From: Corynebacterium vitaeruminis
Lineage (GTDB): Bacteria; Actinomycetota; Actinomycetes; Mycobacteriales; Mycobacteriaceae
DNA length: 64,000 nucleotides
Direction: 5' to 3'
Assembly: GCF_001054325.1 (NCBI RefSeq)
Contig: NZ_JVVM01000022.1
Location: forward strand, 124,001 to 188,000
Position 1 is the first letter of the stretch; every line of letters starts with the position of its first letter. Under the pieces are notes generated by a model. It saw only the letters and a list, made by a program, of their open reading frames with translations, was not told the origin of the DNA and did not search any database. The translations under genes were made by a program, and so were the position numbers. Of this stretch, positions 56,124 through 64,000 are shown one piece after another.

Positions 56124-57155
56124 ATGACGCGTTTGAAAGTGCTTGCCGACGTTGACACGGGAATCGATGACAGTCTTGCTCTCGTCTACCTCGCGGGGTT
56201 GCATACCGCAGGTGAGATTGAGCTGGTGGGCGTGACCTGCGCGGGTGGTAACACCACTGCGGCATGGTCTGCCCGCAACACCAAGTACATGCTGAACCTC
56301 TGCGGTTGCCCGGAGGTTCCGGTCGTCAGCGGGTTTGAGGGGCCCGCTGACCGCGAGCTGACCACTACGCCGGAAACACACGGCCCGTACGGGCTGGGCT
56401 ATAACATGGCACCACCGGCCGTCATCTACGAACCGGGTCGCGGCGGTGCGGCGGATCCGCTGGCGCTCTGGCGTCAGCTCATTGAGCAGGCGCGGTCAAC
56501 GGGGGAGAAGGTACACCTGCTGGTTACCGGCCCTATGACCACGTACGTGGCCGCGCTGAAGAAGTACCCAGAGCTCATGCGGGAGCTCGACGGGGTGACC
56601 ATTATGGGCGGTGCGGTGGAGTATCACGGCAACGTTACCGAGTTCGCGGAATGGAACTTCTGGGTCGATCCCACCGCGGTCACCGAGGTTTTCGGCACTG
56701 CGGGTGCTGTGGCTGTCGAGCGACCGGAGGATGCCGTGCGCAGCATCGCCACCGCCGCAGGTGCGCCGGTGCCGACGCTGGTTCCGCTTAATGTCACCGA
56801 GACCATCACCATCAGCGATGCCGAGGTCGAGTCCTGGCGCGATGCCGGTATGAATCCGGAGTTGTTACGTGTTCTGCGCCGCTCGCTCAAGTTCTACTTT
56901 GAGTTCCACCAGGGGGTTGGAGTCGGTTACAAGGCGCAGGTCCATGACCTCTTCGCTGCGATGGTGACCGTCGGTGCGGTAACCGGGGAAGTGGAGAAGA
57001 TGCGTCTCGTGGGCGTCGATAAGCGAACTTTTGCAGATGAGCCAGCACGCCGCGGTCAGGTAGTGGAAGATTCTGCCGGTGCTGAGGCAAATGTTGTCTT
57101 GGCTGCTGACCGGGATGCGGCGCTAGCGGAGTTCGAGCGGGTGTTCCCGCGCTAG
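56124..57155 (+). CDS. Nucleoside hydrolase (IUNH family)
   Basis: 343 residues. The calcium-binding motif DVDTGIDDSLAL occupies residues 9-20. Further active-site pieces are EFAEWNFWVDPTAV and VPLNVTET. These enzymes split nucleosides to base and ribose, for salvage. Base specificity is not readable. The gene lies near purT and, further on, a phosphoribosyltransferase, in a nucleotide-related neighbourhood. Confidence 0.9.
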   Translation: MTRLKVLADVDTGIDDSLALVYLAGLHTAGEIELVGVTCAGGNTTAAWSARNTKYMLNLCGCPEVPVVSGFEGPADRELTTTPETHGPYGLGYNMAPPAVIYEPGRGGAADPLALWRQLIEQARSTGEKVHLLVTGPMTTYVAALKKYPELMRELDGVTIMGGAVEYHGNVTEFAEWNFWVDPTAVTEVFGTAGAVAVERPEDAVRSIATAAGAPVPTLVPLNVTETITISDAEVESWRDAGMNPELLRVLRRSLKFYFEFHQGVGVGYKAQVHDLFAAMVTVGAVTGEVEKMRLVGVDKRTFADEPARRGQVVEDSAGAEANVVLAADRDAALAEFERVFPR

Positions 57156-57273
57156 GTTCTCCCGCGCCCGCCCGCCGCGATGAACCTGACTGCTGTCGTA
57201 TGCTGGAGACAATCAATTTCACAGCTGCTGGTTGCGCAGCATATGTGCCGTAGACGAAAGCGAGTTTATCTCG

Positions 57274-58494
57274 ATGTTCACCCCTGAAGTCACCGGAACC
57301 CCGTACCAGCCGGGAGCAACGCGAGTTCTGCTGCTCGGCTCTGGCGAACTCGGCAAGGAGGTGACCATTGCCTTCCAGCGCCTGGGCGTTGAGGTGCACG
57401 CTGCCGATCGCTACGAGCACGCACCGGCGCATCAGGTAGCTCATCATGCCTACGTACTGAATATGTCGGACCCCAGTGCGCTGCATGACCTGATTCTCCA
57501 GGTCAAGCCGCACTTTATCGTCCCTGAGATTGAGGCGCTGGCAACCGAAGTCCTGGCAGAGGTTGAGGAAGATGAGACGCTGGACATCACCGTCATCCCG
57601 ACCGCGCGGGCGACCCAGCTGACCATGAATCGCGAGGGTATTCGCCGTCTGGCTGCTGAAGAGGTCGGTCTGCCTACCTCCCGCTATCAGTTCGCGTCCA
57701 CCTTCGAGGAGTTCACCGCAGCTGTTGATGAGATTGGCTTCCCGTGCGTGGTCAAGCCGGTCATGAGTTCCTCGGGCAAGGGACAGTCCACGCTGCGTTC
57801 GCCGGAGGATGTCCAGGTCGCGTGGGATTACGCCATGAGTGGCGGTCGCGTAGAGTCCGGTCGCGTTATCGTGGAGGGCTTCGTCGATTTCGACTACGAG
57901 ATTACGCTGCTGACCGTGCGTTCTGTTGACCCAGAGACCGGCGAGGGGGCGACATGGTTCTGTGAGCCCATTGGGCACCGCCAGCAGGATGGCGACTACG
58001 TGGAGTCGTGGCAGCCGGCAGCTATGAGCGAAAACGCACTGGACAATGCTCGCTCTGTCGCCGCACGTATCACCAACGCGCTGGGCGGCCGCGGTATCTT
58101 CGGCGTCGAGCTGTTTGTCCGCGGCGATGAGGTATGGTTCTCCGAGGTCAGCCCGCGTCCGCACGACACGGGCATGGTCACCATGGGCACGCAGCGTTTC
58201 TCCGAGTTCGAGCTTCACGCGCGCGCAGTGCTGGGTCTGCCTATCGACGTCACGCTGGTGTCCCCGGGAGCCTCCGCTGTCGTCTACGGCGGTGCTGACA
58301 TCGAGCAGCCGGGCTACACCGGGCTGGCTGAGGCCATGGCTATTCCGGAGACAGACATTCGTATCTTCGGTAAGCCGGTTGCCGGCCCGCGTCGCCGCAT
58401 GGGTGTTGCTGTTTCGACCGCAGATTCTGTCGATGCTGCTCGTGAGCGCGCATCTGAGGCGGCGTCAAAGATTAAGGTCGTCGAACTGGGCTAG
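57274..58494 (+). CDS. purT: Formate-dependent GAR transformylase
   Basis: 406 residues from the ATG at 57274; an earlier in-frame ATG at 57232 would add 14 residues. It makes formylglycinamide ribonucleotide from formate, ATP and GAR, bypassing folate in step 3 of purine synthesis. It has the PurT/PurK ATP-grasp layout: [17 protein letters not shown] at the N-terminus, the Gly-rich [11 protein letters not shown] loop, [12 protein letters not shown] and the ligand segment [13 protein letters not shown]. Length is close to E. coli PurT. Confidence 0.95.
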   Translation: MFTPEVTGTPYQPGATRVLLLGSGELGKEVTIAFQRLGVEVHAADRYEHAPAHQVAHHAYVLNMSDPSALHDLILQVKPHFIVPEIEALATEVLAEVEEDETLDITVIPTARATQLTMNREGIRRLAAEEVGLPTSRYQFASTFEEFTAAVDEIGFPCVVKPVMSSSGKGQSTLRSPEDVQVAWDYAMSGGRVESGRVIVEGFVDFDYEITLLTVRSVDPETGEGATWFCEPIGHRQQDGDYVESWQPAAMSENALDNARSVAARITNALGGRGIFGVELFVRGDEVWFSEVSPRPHDTGMVTMGTQRFSEFELHARAVLGLPIDVTLVSPGASAVVYGGADIEQPGYTGLAEAMAIPETDIRIFGKPVAGPRRRMGVAVSTADSVDAARERASEAASKIKVVELG

Positions 58495-58508
58495 TTCGAC
58501 GACCTAAC

Positions 58509-58555
58509 GTGTGCTGCGGTGCGGCCTTAACCGGCCCTGCAGCGCACTTTTTGTG
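58509..58555 (+). terminator. Terminator of purT
   Basis: Imperfect GC-rich hairpin (GTGCTGCGGTGCGGCC against GGCCCTGCAGCGCAC) followed by TTTTT. A second hairpin, GGTCGTCGAAC / GTTCGACGACC, overlaps the purT stop codon at 58477-58505. Confidence 0.75.
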
Positions 58556-58575
58556 CGCTCACTGCAGTGCGCGAG

Positions 58576-59079
58576 CTACTTGGACTTTTGTACCGGTGGC
58601 TCGGCCGACCAGGGGAAGACAATCCAGTCATCGGTGTGCTTCCAGACGTAGTCCGGTGCAATCTCCGAGCGGGACTTGCCGTAGAGCACAGCGGAGCGTA
58701 CTTCCGCGCCGTAAGTCTTGAGCAGGTCAAGCACCAGGTGCAGCGTGCGACCGGAGTCTGCGACATCGTCAACGACCAGCAGACGGCGGTCGGAAATCGA
58801 CTCGATGTCCAGCAGCGGTTCCAGCAAAACCGGATCCGGCAGGGTCTCCGCCACGTCGGTGTAGAACTCGACGTTAATGGCATCTGAAAGCTTGACGCCC
58901 ATGGTGTAGCTGAGCGCACCTGCCGGCAGAAGGCCACCGCGGGCCACGGCGATAATAATCTCCGGATTGAAGCCCGAATCAACAATCTGCTGTGCCAGTT
59001 CGCGGGAGGCGACGCCGAAGCCCTCCCAGGTCAGAACTTCCTTGACGTCCAGGTTGGATGAGTCTGCATGATAAGCCAT
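58576..59079 (-). CDS. Phosphoribosyltransferase (Gpt-like)
   Basis: 167 residues of a purine phosphoribosyltransferase-type fold. The PRPP motif is LLVVDDVADSGRTL near residue 98. Upstream, EIIIAVARGGLLPAG is the usual second beta-turn region. The substrate is probably a purine base (xanthine or hypoxanthine type), which cannot be told from sequence. It converges on purT. Confidence 0.88.
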   Translation of the reverse strand: MAYHADSSNLDVKEVLTWEGFGVASRELAQQIVDSGFNPEIIIAVARGGLLPAGALSYTMGVKLSDAINVEFYTDVAETLPDPVLLEPLLDIESISDRRLLVVDDVADSGRTLHLVLDLLKTYGAEVRSAVLYGKSRSEIAPDYVWKHTDDWIVFPWSAEPPVQKSK

Positions 59080-59143
59080 GTATTAACTCTAATCCGAATA
59101 CCGACTGACGTGCACAATCAACTGCCAGGTTAGACCCGACGCG

Positions 59144-60649
59144 CTAGCTGGCGACAGTCTCCACAACGGCTTCGTGGACAGCTTCAGCCACGTCCTCGGC
59201 ATCCGGCTGCTTTGCGACGACCGTGGAGGCCGAAACCATGTCGGCCCACTCGACCAGCTTCTTGCGCTCGCGGCCTTCGGCTTCGCCCGCTGCACGCTCG
59301 GCGGCATCGAGTGCGTGCCAGCCCTCCCAGGTGGTGACGTGGAGGCCCTTGTAGGCCAGGAACTCGTCGACGTCGTTATGCGTGGGTTTTGCAGGTGCGA
59401 CCAGGCGACCTGCCTCCCAGTCGGCGATGAGGTTTCCGATGGTTTCGTTGGCATCGCCCTTGGTGTTACCGATTAGGCCGACCGGGCCACGGCGGATCCA
59501 GCCAGTGGTGTACAGGCCCTGGATGTGGTTGCCGTCGACGTCGTCAAGCACGCGTCCGCCGGCATCCGGGATGGTGTGGGTGCCGGTGTCGAACGGTACG
59601 CCAGTGACCGCGTCGGAGCGGTAGCCAACTGCGCGGTAGACCGCGCCGACCGGCCATTCGGTGAACTCGCCGGTGCCGCGGACGCCGCCCTCGCCATCGA
59701 GCTCAGTGCGTTCGGTGCGGATAGCGCTGACGTGCTGTACGCCATCTTCGCCGGTCTCACCGATGATTTCGACCGGGGACTCGAAGAAGTGGATGAAGAG
59801 CTTGTGCGGGGCACCCTTCGGTTCGCGGATCGCGTAGTTTTCCAGAATCGTGCAGACCTGGTCGGTGATCTTGGACTCGCGACGGGCGGTTTCGGAGGCG
59901 GCGTCGTACTGGATGTCCTCCGGATTCACGACCACCTCAATGGTGTCGGAGTGATCCAGTTCCTTCAGCTCTAGTGGAGTGAACTTTGCCTGAGCCGGAC
60001 CGCGGCGACCGAAGACGTGAATTTCGCGGGCGGCGTTCTTTGCCAGGCCATCGTAGACGTTGTCGGCAATTTCGGTGACGTGCAGCTCATCGGCAGTCTT
60101 GGCGAGAATACGGGCGACGTCGAGGCCCACGTTGCCGACGCCGACCACTGCAACAGAGTCAGCGGAGAGATCCCAGTCGCGGGCGAACTCCGGGTGGGAG
60201 TCGTAGAAACCTACGAACTCACCAGCCCCGTAGTGCTCCGGTAGGTCGGAGCCCGGGATGTTCAGGTCGCGGTCGCCGGTCGCGCCGGTGGCGAAGACGA
60301 TGGCGTCGTAGAACTGGCGCAGTTCCTCAACGCTGACTTGCTTGCCGACGTCCACGTTGCCCAGCAGTCGAACCTGTGGCTTGTCCAGCACTCGGTGCAG
60401 GGACTTAATGATGCCCTTGATTCGTGGGTGGTCTGGGGCAACGCCATAGCGGATGAGACCGAACGGCACCGGGAGACGCTCGTAGAGGTCAATGGCGACG
60501 TCGCGGCCGGACTTCATCAACGCATCGGAGGCGTAGATGCCAGCTGGGCCCGAGCCGACCACAGCTACACGCAGCGGTGTGGTGGAGTCAGCGAGGTCGG
60601 GCAGTGGGGAAGCGGCCGTGTTCTGGGCTGCAGCTTGGTTGTTGGTCAT
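59144..60649 (-). CDS. fprA: Ferredoxin-NADP+ reductase, FprA type
   Basis: 501 residues, an adrenodoxin-reductase-like flavoprotein. The FAD site is GSGPAGIYAS (residues 32-41) followed by DLYERLPVPFGLIRYGVAPDHP; the NADPH site has VGVGNVGLDVARIL near residue 175. The terminal helix region (TTGWIRRGPVGLIGNTKGDA) fits FprA. It moves electrons from NADPH to ferredoxin, which feeds sulfite reductase CysI. It is divergent from the TSUP gene, with two McbR-like boxes between them, and appears to correspond to the fpr2 gene of the corynebacterial fpr2-cysIXHDNYZ cluster. Confidence 0.93.
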   Translation of the reverse strand: MTNNQAAAQNTAASPLPDLADSTTPLRVAVVGSGPAGIYASDALMKSGRDVAIDLYERLPVPFGLIRYGVAPDHPRIKGIIKSLHRVLDKPQVRLLGNVDVGKQVSVEELRQFYDAIVFATGATGDRDLNIPGSDLPEHYGAGEFVGFYDSHPEFARDWDLSADSVAVVGVGNVGLDVARILAKTADELHVTEIADNVYDGLAKNAAREIHVFGRRGPAQAKFTPLELKELDHSDTIEVVVNPEDIQYDAASETARRESKITDQVCTILENYAIREPKGAPHKLFIHFFESPVEIIGETGEDGVQHVSAIRTERTELDGEGGVRGTGEFTEWPVGAVYRAVGYRSDAVTGVPFDTGTHTIPDAGGRVLDDVDGNHIQGLYTTGWIRRGPVGLIGNTKGDANETIGNLIADWEAGRLVAPAKPTHNDVDEFLAYKGLHVTTWEGWHALDAAERAAGEAEGRERKKLVEWADMVSASTVVAKQPDAEDVAEAVHEAVVETVAS

Positions 60650-60695
60650 TGGGTGGAATCCTTTTTACGTTTTTCTTTGTCGCGATTGCTTATCG

Positions 60696-60711
60696 TAGAC
60701 CAATCGGTCTA
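60696..60711. promoter_or_regulatory. McbR-like box 1 (fprA / TSUP region)
   Basis: TAGAC-CAATCG-GTCTA is an exact match to the known McbR motif TAGAC-N6-GTCTA. Confidence 0.85.
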
Positions 60712-60730
60712 TGCTTGCTGCAACAGAATA

Positions 60731-60746
60731 TAGACAAACTGGTCTA
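60731..60746. promoter_or_regulatory. McbR-like box 2 (fprA / TSUP region)
   Basis: TAGAC-AAACTG-GTCTA, a second exact match 35 bp further on. Confidence 0.85.
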
Positions 60747-60901
60747 CAAAATGCAAACACAAAACACCGCAAGAATCACCGCTTTGGCTTGAGAGGGTTT
60801 TGCTGCGCATCGCTTCTGCTGGATGGGCTCTGAGTTAGTTCATCTTCTGGGCATCGTGGCAACGGCAGGCTCTGGTTGGGGTAGGCGGGGAAGGGCTTGT
60901 C

Positions 60902-61927
60902 ATGGAAAAACTCATAGTCTTTGTGCTAATCGGCCTTGGCGCGCAATTAGTCGATGGCACTCTGGGGATGGCGTTCGGTGTCACCGCCACTTCCCTGTTT
61001 ATTGTCGCTGGTAGTAGCGCTGCCACTGCATCGGCGGTGGTGCATGTAGCGGAGGTGGGTACGACACTGGCCTCTGGTATTTCGCACTGGCGATTCGGAA
61101 ATGTCGACTGGCGGCGCGTACTGAGCCTTGGTGTACCGGGTGCTATTGGCGCATTTGTTGGTGCGACCTTTTTGTCCAATCTCGACGGTGATGCCGCGAC
61201 GCCTGTGACCTCGACAATCTTGCTTTTTCTCGGCCTGTGGGTGATTATTCGCTTCGCCTTCCTGGCTAATGTTAAGCGCAAGAAAAAGACCTGGGGAGCG
61301 AAGAAGCTCGCTCCGCTGGGGCTCTTTGGTGGTCTGCTCGATTCCACTGGTGGCGGCGGTTGGGGGCCTGTTACGACCTCTACGTTGCTCGGTGCTGAGG
61401 CTGATCAGCCGCGGAAGATTATCGGCACTGTTTCTGCGGCGGAATTTCTTGTCGCTTCAGCTGCTGTACTGGGCTTTTTGCCCAAGCTGCGGGAGGAATT
61501 CACTCAGCATGCCGCACCGGTAATTGGTTTGTTGTGCGGCGGTGTAATTGCCGCGCCTTTGGCTGCGTACCTGGTGGGGCGCATTAATCCACGCCTGCTT
61601 GGAATTGTGATTGGCGGCGTGTTGGTGGGGCTGAATATTCGCACTCTGTTTTCGCCGCTAGTTTCCGGCAGTGTGCTGGCGACAGTGCTGCTCGTGTGGG
61701 CTTTTGCTGTCGTGGTGCTGGTGCTGTGGGCGCGTTCGCACGACACGCTTCCGGGTCTGCGTCAGCGTGTGCAGCTCGAGCCGGATTCTCAGTCTTCCTC
61801 GGCTGGCCTGCCTAATTCTGAACCTCCATCACAGGTTGGGGTTGATGCTGGGGCTGAAGAGGTTTCTGACGGTATCAAGGTGGCCGCAGAAAACGGTGTC
61901 CACGTGGGCGAAGCAGGGTTTCGCTAG
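60902..61927 (+). CDS. TSUP family permease (TauE/SafE)
   Basis: 341 residues with about eight membrane helices and the TSUP hallmark repeats: GLGAQLVDGTLGMAFGVTAT at the N-terminus and LGLFGGLLDSTGGGGWGPVT in the middle, each with the acidic and Gly-rich segment. A disordered, Glu/Ser-rich tail follows. TSUP proteins move sulfite, sulfate or organosulfur anions. Its place between fprA and cysI suggests a sulfur-anion role, in place of or in addition to the CysZ carrier that occurs further down the known cluster. Confidence 0.88.
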   Translation: MEKLIVFVLIGLGAQLVDGTLGMAFGVTATSLFIVAGSSAATASAVVHVAEVGTTLASGISHWRFGNVDWRRVLSLGVPGAIGAFVGATFLSNLDGDAATPVTSTILLFLGLWVIIRFAFLANVKRKKKTWGAKKLAPLGLFGGLLDSTGGGGWGPVTTSTLLGAEADQPRKIIGTVSAAEFLVASAAVLGFLPKLREEFTQHAAPVIGLLCGGVIAAPLAAYLVGRINPRLLGIVIGGVLVGLNIRTLFSPLVSGSVLATVLLVWAFAVVVLVLWARSHDTLPGLRQRVQLEPDSQSSSAGLPNSEPPSQVGVDAGAEEVSDGIKVAAENGVHVGEAGFR

Positions 61928-61957
61928 TCGTTTGGGTGTGCCCCCGTCTTGCACTAG

Positions 61958-61973
61958 GCAGACTGGTCGGTCT
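61958..61973. promoter_or_regulatory. McbR-like box 3 (cysI promoter)
   Basis: CAGAC-TGGTCG-GTCTA, one mismatch to TAGAC-N6-GTCTA. Confidence 0.7.
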
Positions 61974-61994
61974 AATGTTGCCTCCAACGCAACG

Positions 61995-62010
61995 TAGACC
62001 GCACGGTCTA
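61995..62010. promoter_or_regulatory. McbR-like box 4 (cysI promoter)
   Basis: TAGAC-CGCACG-GTCTA, exact match, 37 bp after box 3 and about 90 bases before the cysI start codon. Confidence 0.85.
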
Positions 62011-62101
62011 TAAAAATTTAGAAACTAATCCGCTCGGGACTGATTCAAAACTCTGATTCGGTCAACGAGAACAAAAAACGAAAGTGATTCGGTAGATTCC
62101 C

Positions 62102-63808
62102 ATGAGCTCTCCTACGAAAACCGCCGAGCGTCCGGCTTCCGCAGCGGCTACCCGACGTAAGAAGCGCGCACCGAAGCCGCAGGGGCAGTGGCTTATCGAC
62201 GGCCGCGAGCCTCTTAACGACGACGAGCGCATTAAGAAAGAAGATGCCGGCTTTGCCGTTAAGCAGCGTGTTATCGACACCTACTCCAAGCGGGGTTTTG
62301 ATTCCATCCCCGCAGAGGATCTAGCCCCGCGTTTTAAGTGGATTGGCCTCTACACCCAGCGCAAGCAGGGCCTTAGTGGTGAGCACACCGGTGTGAAGAC
62401 CAACGCCGAGCTGCAGGACAAGTACTTTATGCTCCGCGTTCGCCTCGATGGTGGCCAGACCACCACTGAGGGCATTCGCACCATCGGCGAGATCTCCCGC
62501 GACTTCGCCCGCGACACCGCGGACTTCTCCGACCGCCAGAATGTCCAGTTGCACTGGATCCGCATCGAGGACATGCCGGAGATTTGGGACCGCCTTGAGC
62601 GAGTCGGCCTCGACACCAACTTCGGCTGCGGCGATGTCCCCCGCGTTATCCTGGGCAGCCCGGTCGCCGGCGTGGCAGCTGATGAGATTGTCGACGGCAC
62701 CAATGCAATTCGCCGCATCAAGGAGGAGTACCTCTCCGGCGACGAGTTCTCCAACCTGCCGCGTAAGTTTAAGTCCGCAGTTTCCGGCTCCCCGCGTCTC
62801 GACGTCACCCACGAGGTCCAGGACGTTGCCTTCGTCGGTGTCAATCACCCCGAGCACGGCCCCGGTTTCGACGTTTGGGTCGGCGGCGGTCTTTCCACCA
62901 ACCCGATGCTCGCCCAGCGTCTCGGTGCCTGGATCCCCGAGGACGAGGTTCCCGAGGTATGGGCTGGCGTGTGCCGAATCTTCCGTGACTACGGTTACCG
63001 TCGCCTGCGCAACCGCGCGCGTCTGAAGTTCCTCGTCGCCGAATGGGGCGCGGAGAAGTTCCGCCAGGTGCTCGAAGACGACTACCTCAACCGCAAGCTT
63101 ATCGACGGCCCCGCGCCCGAGCCTTTCGAGGGTGACCGCGACCACATCGGCGTGCACAAGCAGGCCGACGGTCTCAACTACGTCGGCGTTAAGCCCGCTG
63201 TCGGCCGCGTTCCGGGCTCTGACCTGGTCAAGCTCGCTGACATTGCCGAGCGCCACGGTGTCTCCCGCGTCCGCACCACCGTGATGAAGGAGCTCATTCT
63301 CCTCGACGTCGCCGACGACCAGGTTGACTCCCTGCTCGCAGAACTCGACGAAATTGGCCTGTCCGCCAAGCCCTCCGCTTTCCGACGGGGGATCCTGGCC
63401 TGCACCGGCCTGGAGTTCTGCAAGCTCGCACTTGTCACCACGCGCCAGCGCGCAATTGATTTGGTGGACGACTTGGAGGAACGCCTCGGCGACCTCGATG
63501 TCCCAATTACCATTGCGCTCAACGGCTGCCCGAATGCCTGCGCCCGCACGCAGATTGCCGACATCGGACTCAAGGGGCAAATCGTCACCGACGACGAGGG
63601 CAATCGCGTTGAGGGGTTCCAGGTTCACCTCGGTGGCTCGTTGGGACTCGATGCCAACTTCGGCCGCAAGGTTCGTGGCCACAAGGTCACCTCCGCAGAA
63701 CTGGGGGACTACATCGAGCGGGTCGTCAATCACTTCAAGGATCAGCGTCACGAGGGCGAACAGTTCCGCGAGTGGATCGTCCGAGCTGATGAGGAGGACC
63801 TGAAGTGA
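62102..63808 (+). CDS. cysI: Sulfite reductase (ferredoxin), siroheme type
   Basis: 568 residues. It reduces sulfite to sulfide with six electrons from ferredoxin. Two ferrodoxin-like repeat halves are present (GEISRDFARDTADFSDRQNVQ, and SDLVKLADIAERHG). The four Cys that hold the 4Fe-4S/siroheme centre are Cys434 and Cys440 (CTGLEFC) and Cys476 and Cys480 (NGCPNACA). Nitrite reductases share this pattern; the neighbours, fprA and cysX, decide for sulfite. The next gene starts inside its stop codon. Confidence 0.93.
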   Translation: MSSPTKTAERPASAAATRRKKRAPKPQGQWLIDGREPLNDDERIKKEDAGFAVKQRVIDTYSKRGFDSIPAEDLAPRFKWIGLYTQRKQGLSGEHTGVKTNAELQDKYFMLRVRLDGGQTTTEGIRTIGEISRDFARDTADFSDRQNVQLHWIRIEDMPEIWDRLERVGLDTNFGCGDVPRVILGSPVAGVAADEIVDGTNAIRRIKEEYLSGDEFSNLPRKFKSAVSGSPRLDVTHEVQDVAFVGVNHPEHGPGFDVWVGGGLSTNPMLAQRLGAWIPEDEVPEVWAGVCRIFRDYGYRRLRNRARLKFLVAEWGAEKFRQVLEDDYLNRKLIDGPAPEPFEGDRDHIGVHKQADGLNYVGVKPAVGRVPGSDLVKLADIAERHGVSRVRTTVMKELILLDVADDQVDSLLAELDEIGLSAKPSAFRRGILACTGLEFCKLALVTTRQRAIDLVDDLEERLGDLDVPITIALNGCPNACARTQIADIGLKGQIVTDDEGNRVEGFQVHLGGSLGLDANFGRKVRGHKVTSAELGDYIERVVNHFKDQRHEGEQFREWIVRADEEDLK

Positions 63809-64000
63809 GTGAATCTCCCAATGAGGTTCGGTCGCAGGGACCGTCGGCAAGCGAACAAGACGAGACCCCAGCGCGACTGGGGATTGGTGGCCGAAGCGCA
63901 CACCCCAATCCGAACCGCGGCGCGGTGATGCACTGCCCATACTGCGGCGGTGACGATCTGTGGCCCGATGTAGAAACCGATTACGCCTGGCAATGCCGCG
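63805..64000 (+). CDS. cysX: CysX-like zinc-ribbon protein (5' part)
   Basis: The frame is open to the window end (65 residues visible). GTG start overlaps the cysI stop; GAGGAGG lies seven bases upstream. After a 40-residue polar lead comes MHCPYCGGDDLWPDVETDYAWQCR, with the CxxC and a third Cys of a zinc- or iron-binding ribbon, as in the small CysX of Corynebacterium. An ATG at 63928 would yield the shorter form directly at MHCPYC, but it lacks a good ribosome site. Its proposed role is as a small electron carrier or partner of CysI. Confidence 0.85.
   Translation, partial: MSESPNEVRSQGPSASEQDETPARLGIGGRSAHPNPNRGAVMHCPYCGGDDLWPDVETDYAWQCR

Noticed and set aside
56887..58218. A 443-codon minus-strand frame opposite purT and the nucleoside hydrolase
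   Set aside because: It spans two well-supported plus-strand genes and has no start signal.
62321..63940. A 539-codon minus-strand frame opposite cysI
   Set aside because: Shadow frame; cysI on the plus strand has all siroheme Cys residues and clear homology.

Overview
The window reads as a chromosomal segment of a Corynebacterium (Actinobacteria, moderately high G+C). Three things point there: the tRNA-Gly / dcd / UDP-glucose dehydrogenase neighbourhood; a sulfite-assimilation locus (fprA, cysI, cysX) with TAGAC-N6-GTCTA boxes like those of the corynebacterial regulator McbR; and a dnaK-grpE-dnaJ-hspR operon with HAIR operators. Families such as LppP/LprE, DUF3151, DUF222-HNH and the CE1758/CE1759 luciferase-like pair fit as well. 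The species cannot be fixed from the sequence alone. No prophage, insertion sequence, CRISPR array or rRNA was found.

Layout. 1-3.4 kb: end of a LuxR-type response regulator, an MMPL transporter and tRNA-Gly(CCC). 3.4-9.6 kb: dcd, UDP-glucose dehydrogenase, a YibE/F membrane protein, an AlaT-type aminotransferase and a YceI protein. 9.7-11.6 kb: a luciferase-like monooxygenase overlapping its FMN reductase, divergent from yceI across a promoter with two near-identical palindromes. 11.6-14.3 kb: a tiny secreted Cys peptide and three tandem secreted paralogues of unknown function, the least explained genes here. 14.4-16.4 kb: a NarL-type two-component system. 16.5-19.8 kb: a membrane Fe-S oxidoreductase with a PGGAK-repeat tail. 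20.6-25.1 kb: secreted YdcF protein, enoyl-CoA hydratase, DUF4282 protein, trypsin-like lipoprotein and YcnI protein. 25.5-29.8 kb: the heat-shock operon. 29.9-41.9 kb: DUF1023 hydrolase with a small ESX-like partner, nitrilase, TRIC-type protein, class I aldolase, clpB (also with a HAIR site), GNAT, DUF222-HNH, SDR and a rhodanese-fold protein without catalytic Cys. 42-52.9 kb: acidic membrane-anchored protein, pyrE, lysoplasmalogenase-like protein, SpoU methylase, GH76, DUF3151, FUSC, DUF1707, an unknown protein and purA. 53.2-58.5 kb: two LppP/LprE paralogues, a GDPD lipoprotein, nucleoside hydrolase and purT. 58.6-64 kb: a phosphoribosyltransferase, fprA, a TSUP permease, cysI and the start of cysX.

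How the genes work together. The chaperone operon and clpB look like one HspR regulon. fprA passes electrons from NADPH through ferredoxin to CysI; four McbR-like boxes lie in the two promoter regions of that locus. dcd, pyrE, purA, purT, the nucleoside hydrolase and the phosphoribosyltransferase serve nucleotide metabolism. Many other products are envelope or secreted proteins.

For a possibly undescribed system, the best candidate is 11.6-14.3 kb: three secreted paralogues sharing a two-Cys, Trp/Gly-rich core, a divergent 63-residue Cys peptide sharing a QVKEYA motif with one of them, and a two-component system next door. A likeness to aerolysin/ETX-MTX2 beta-pore-forming proteins is only a hypothesis from pattern.
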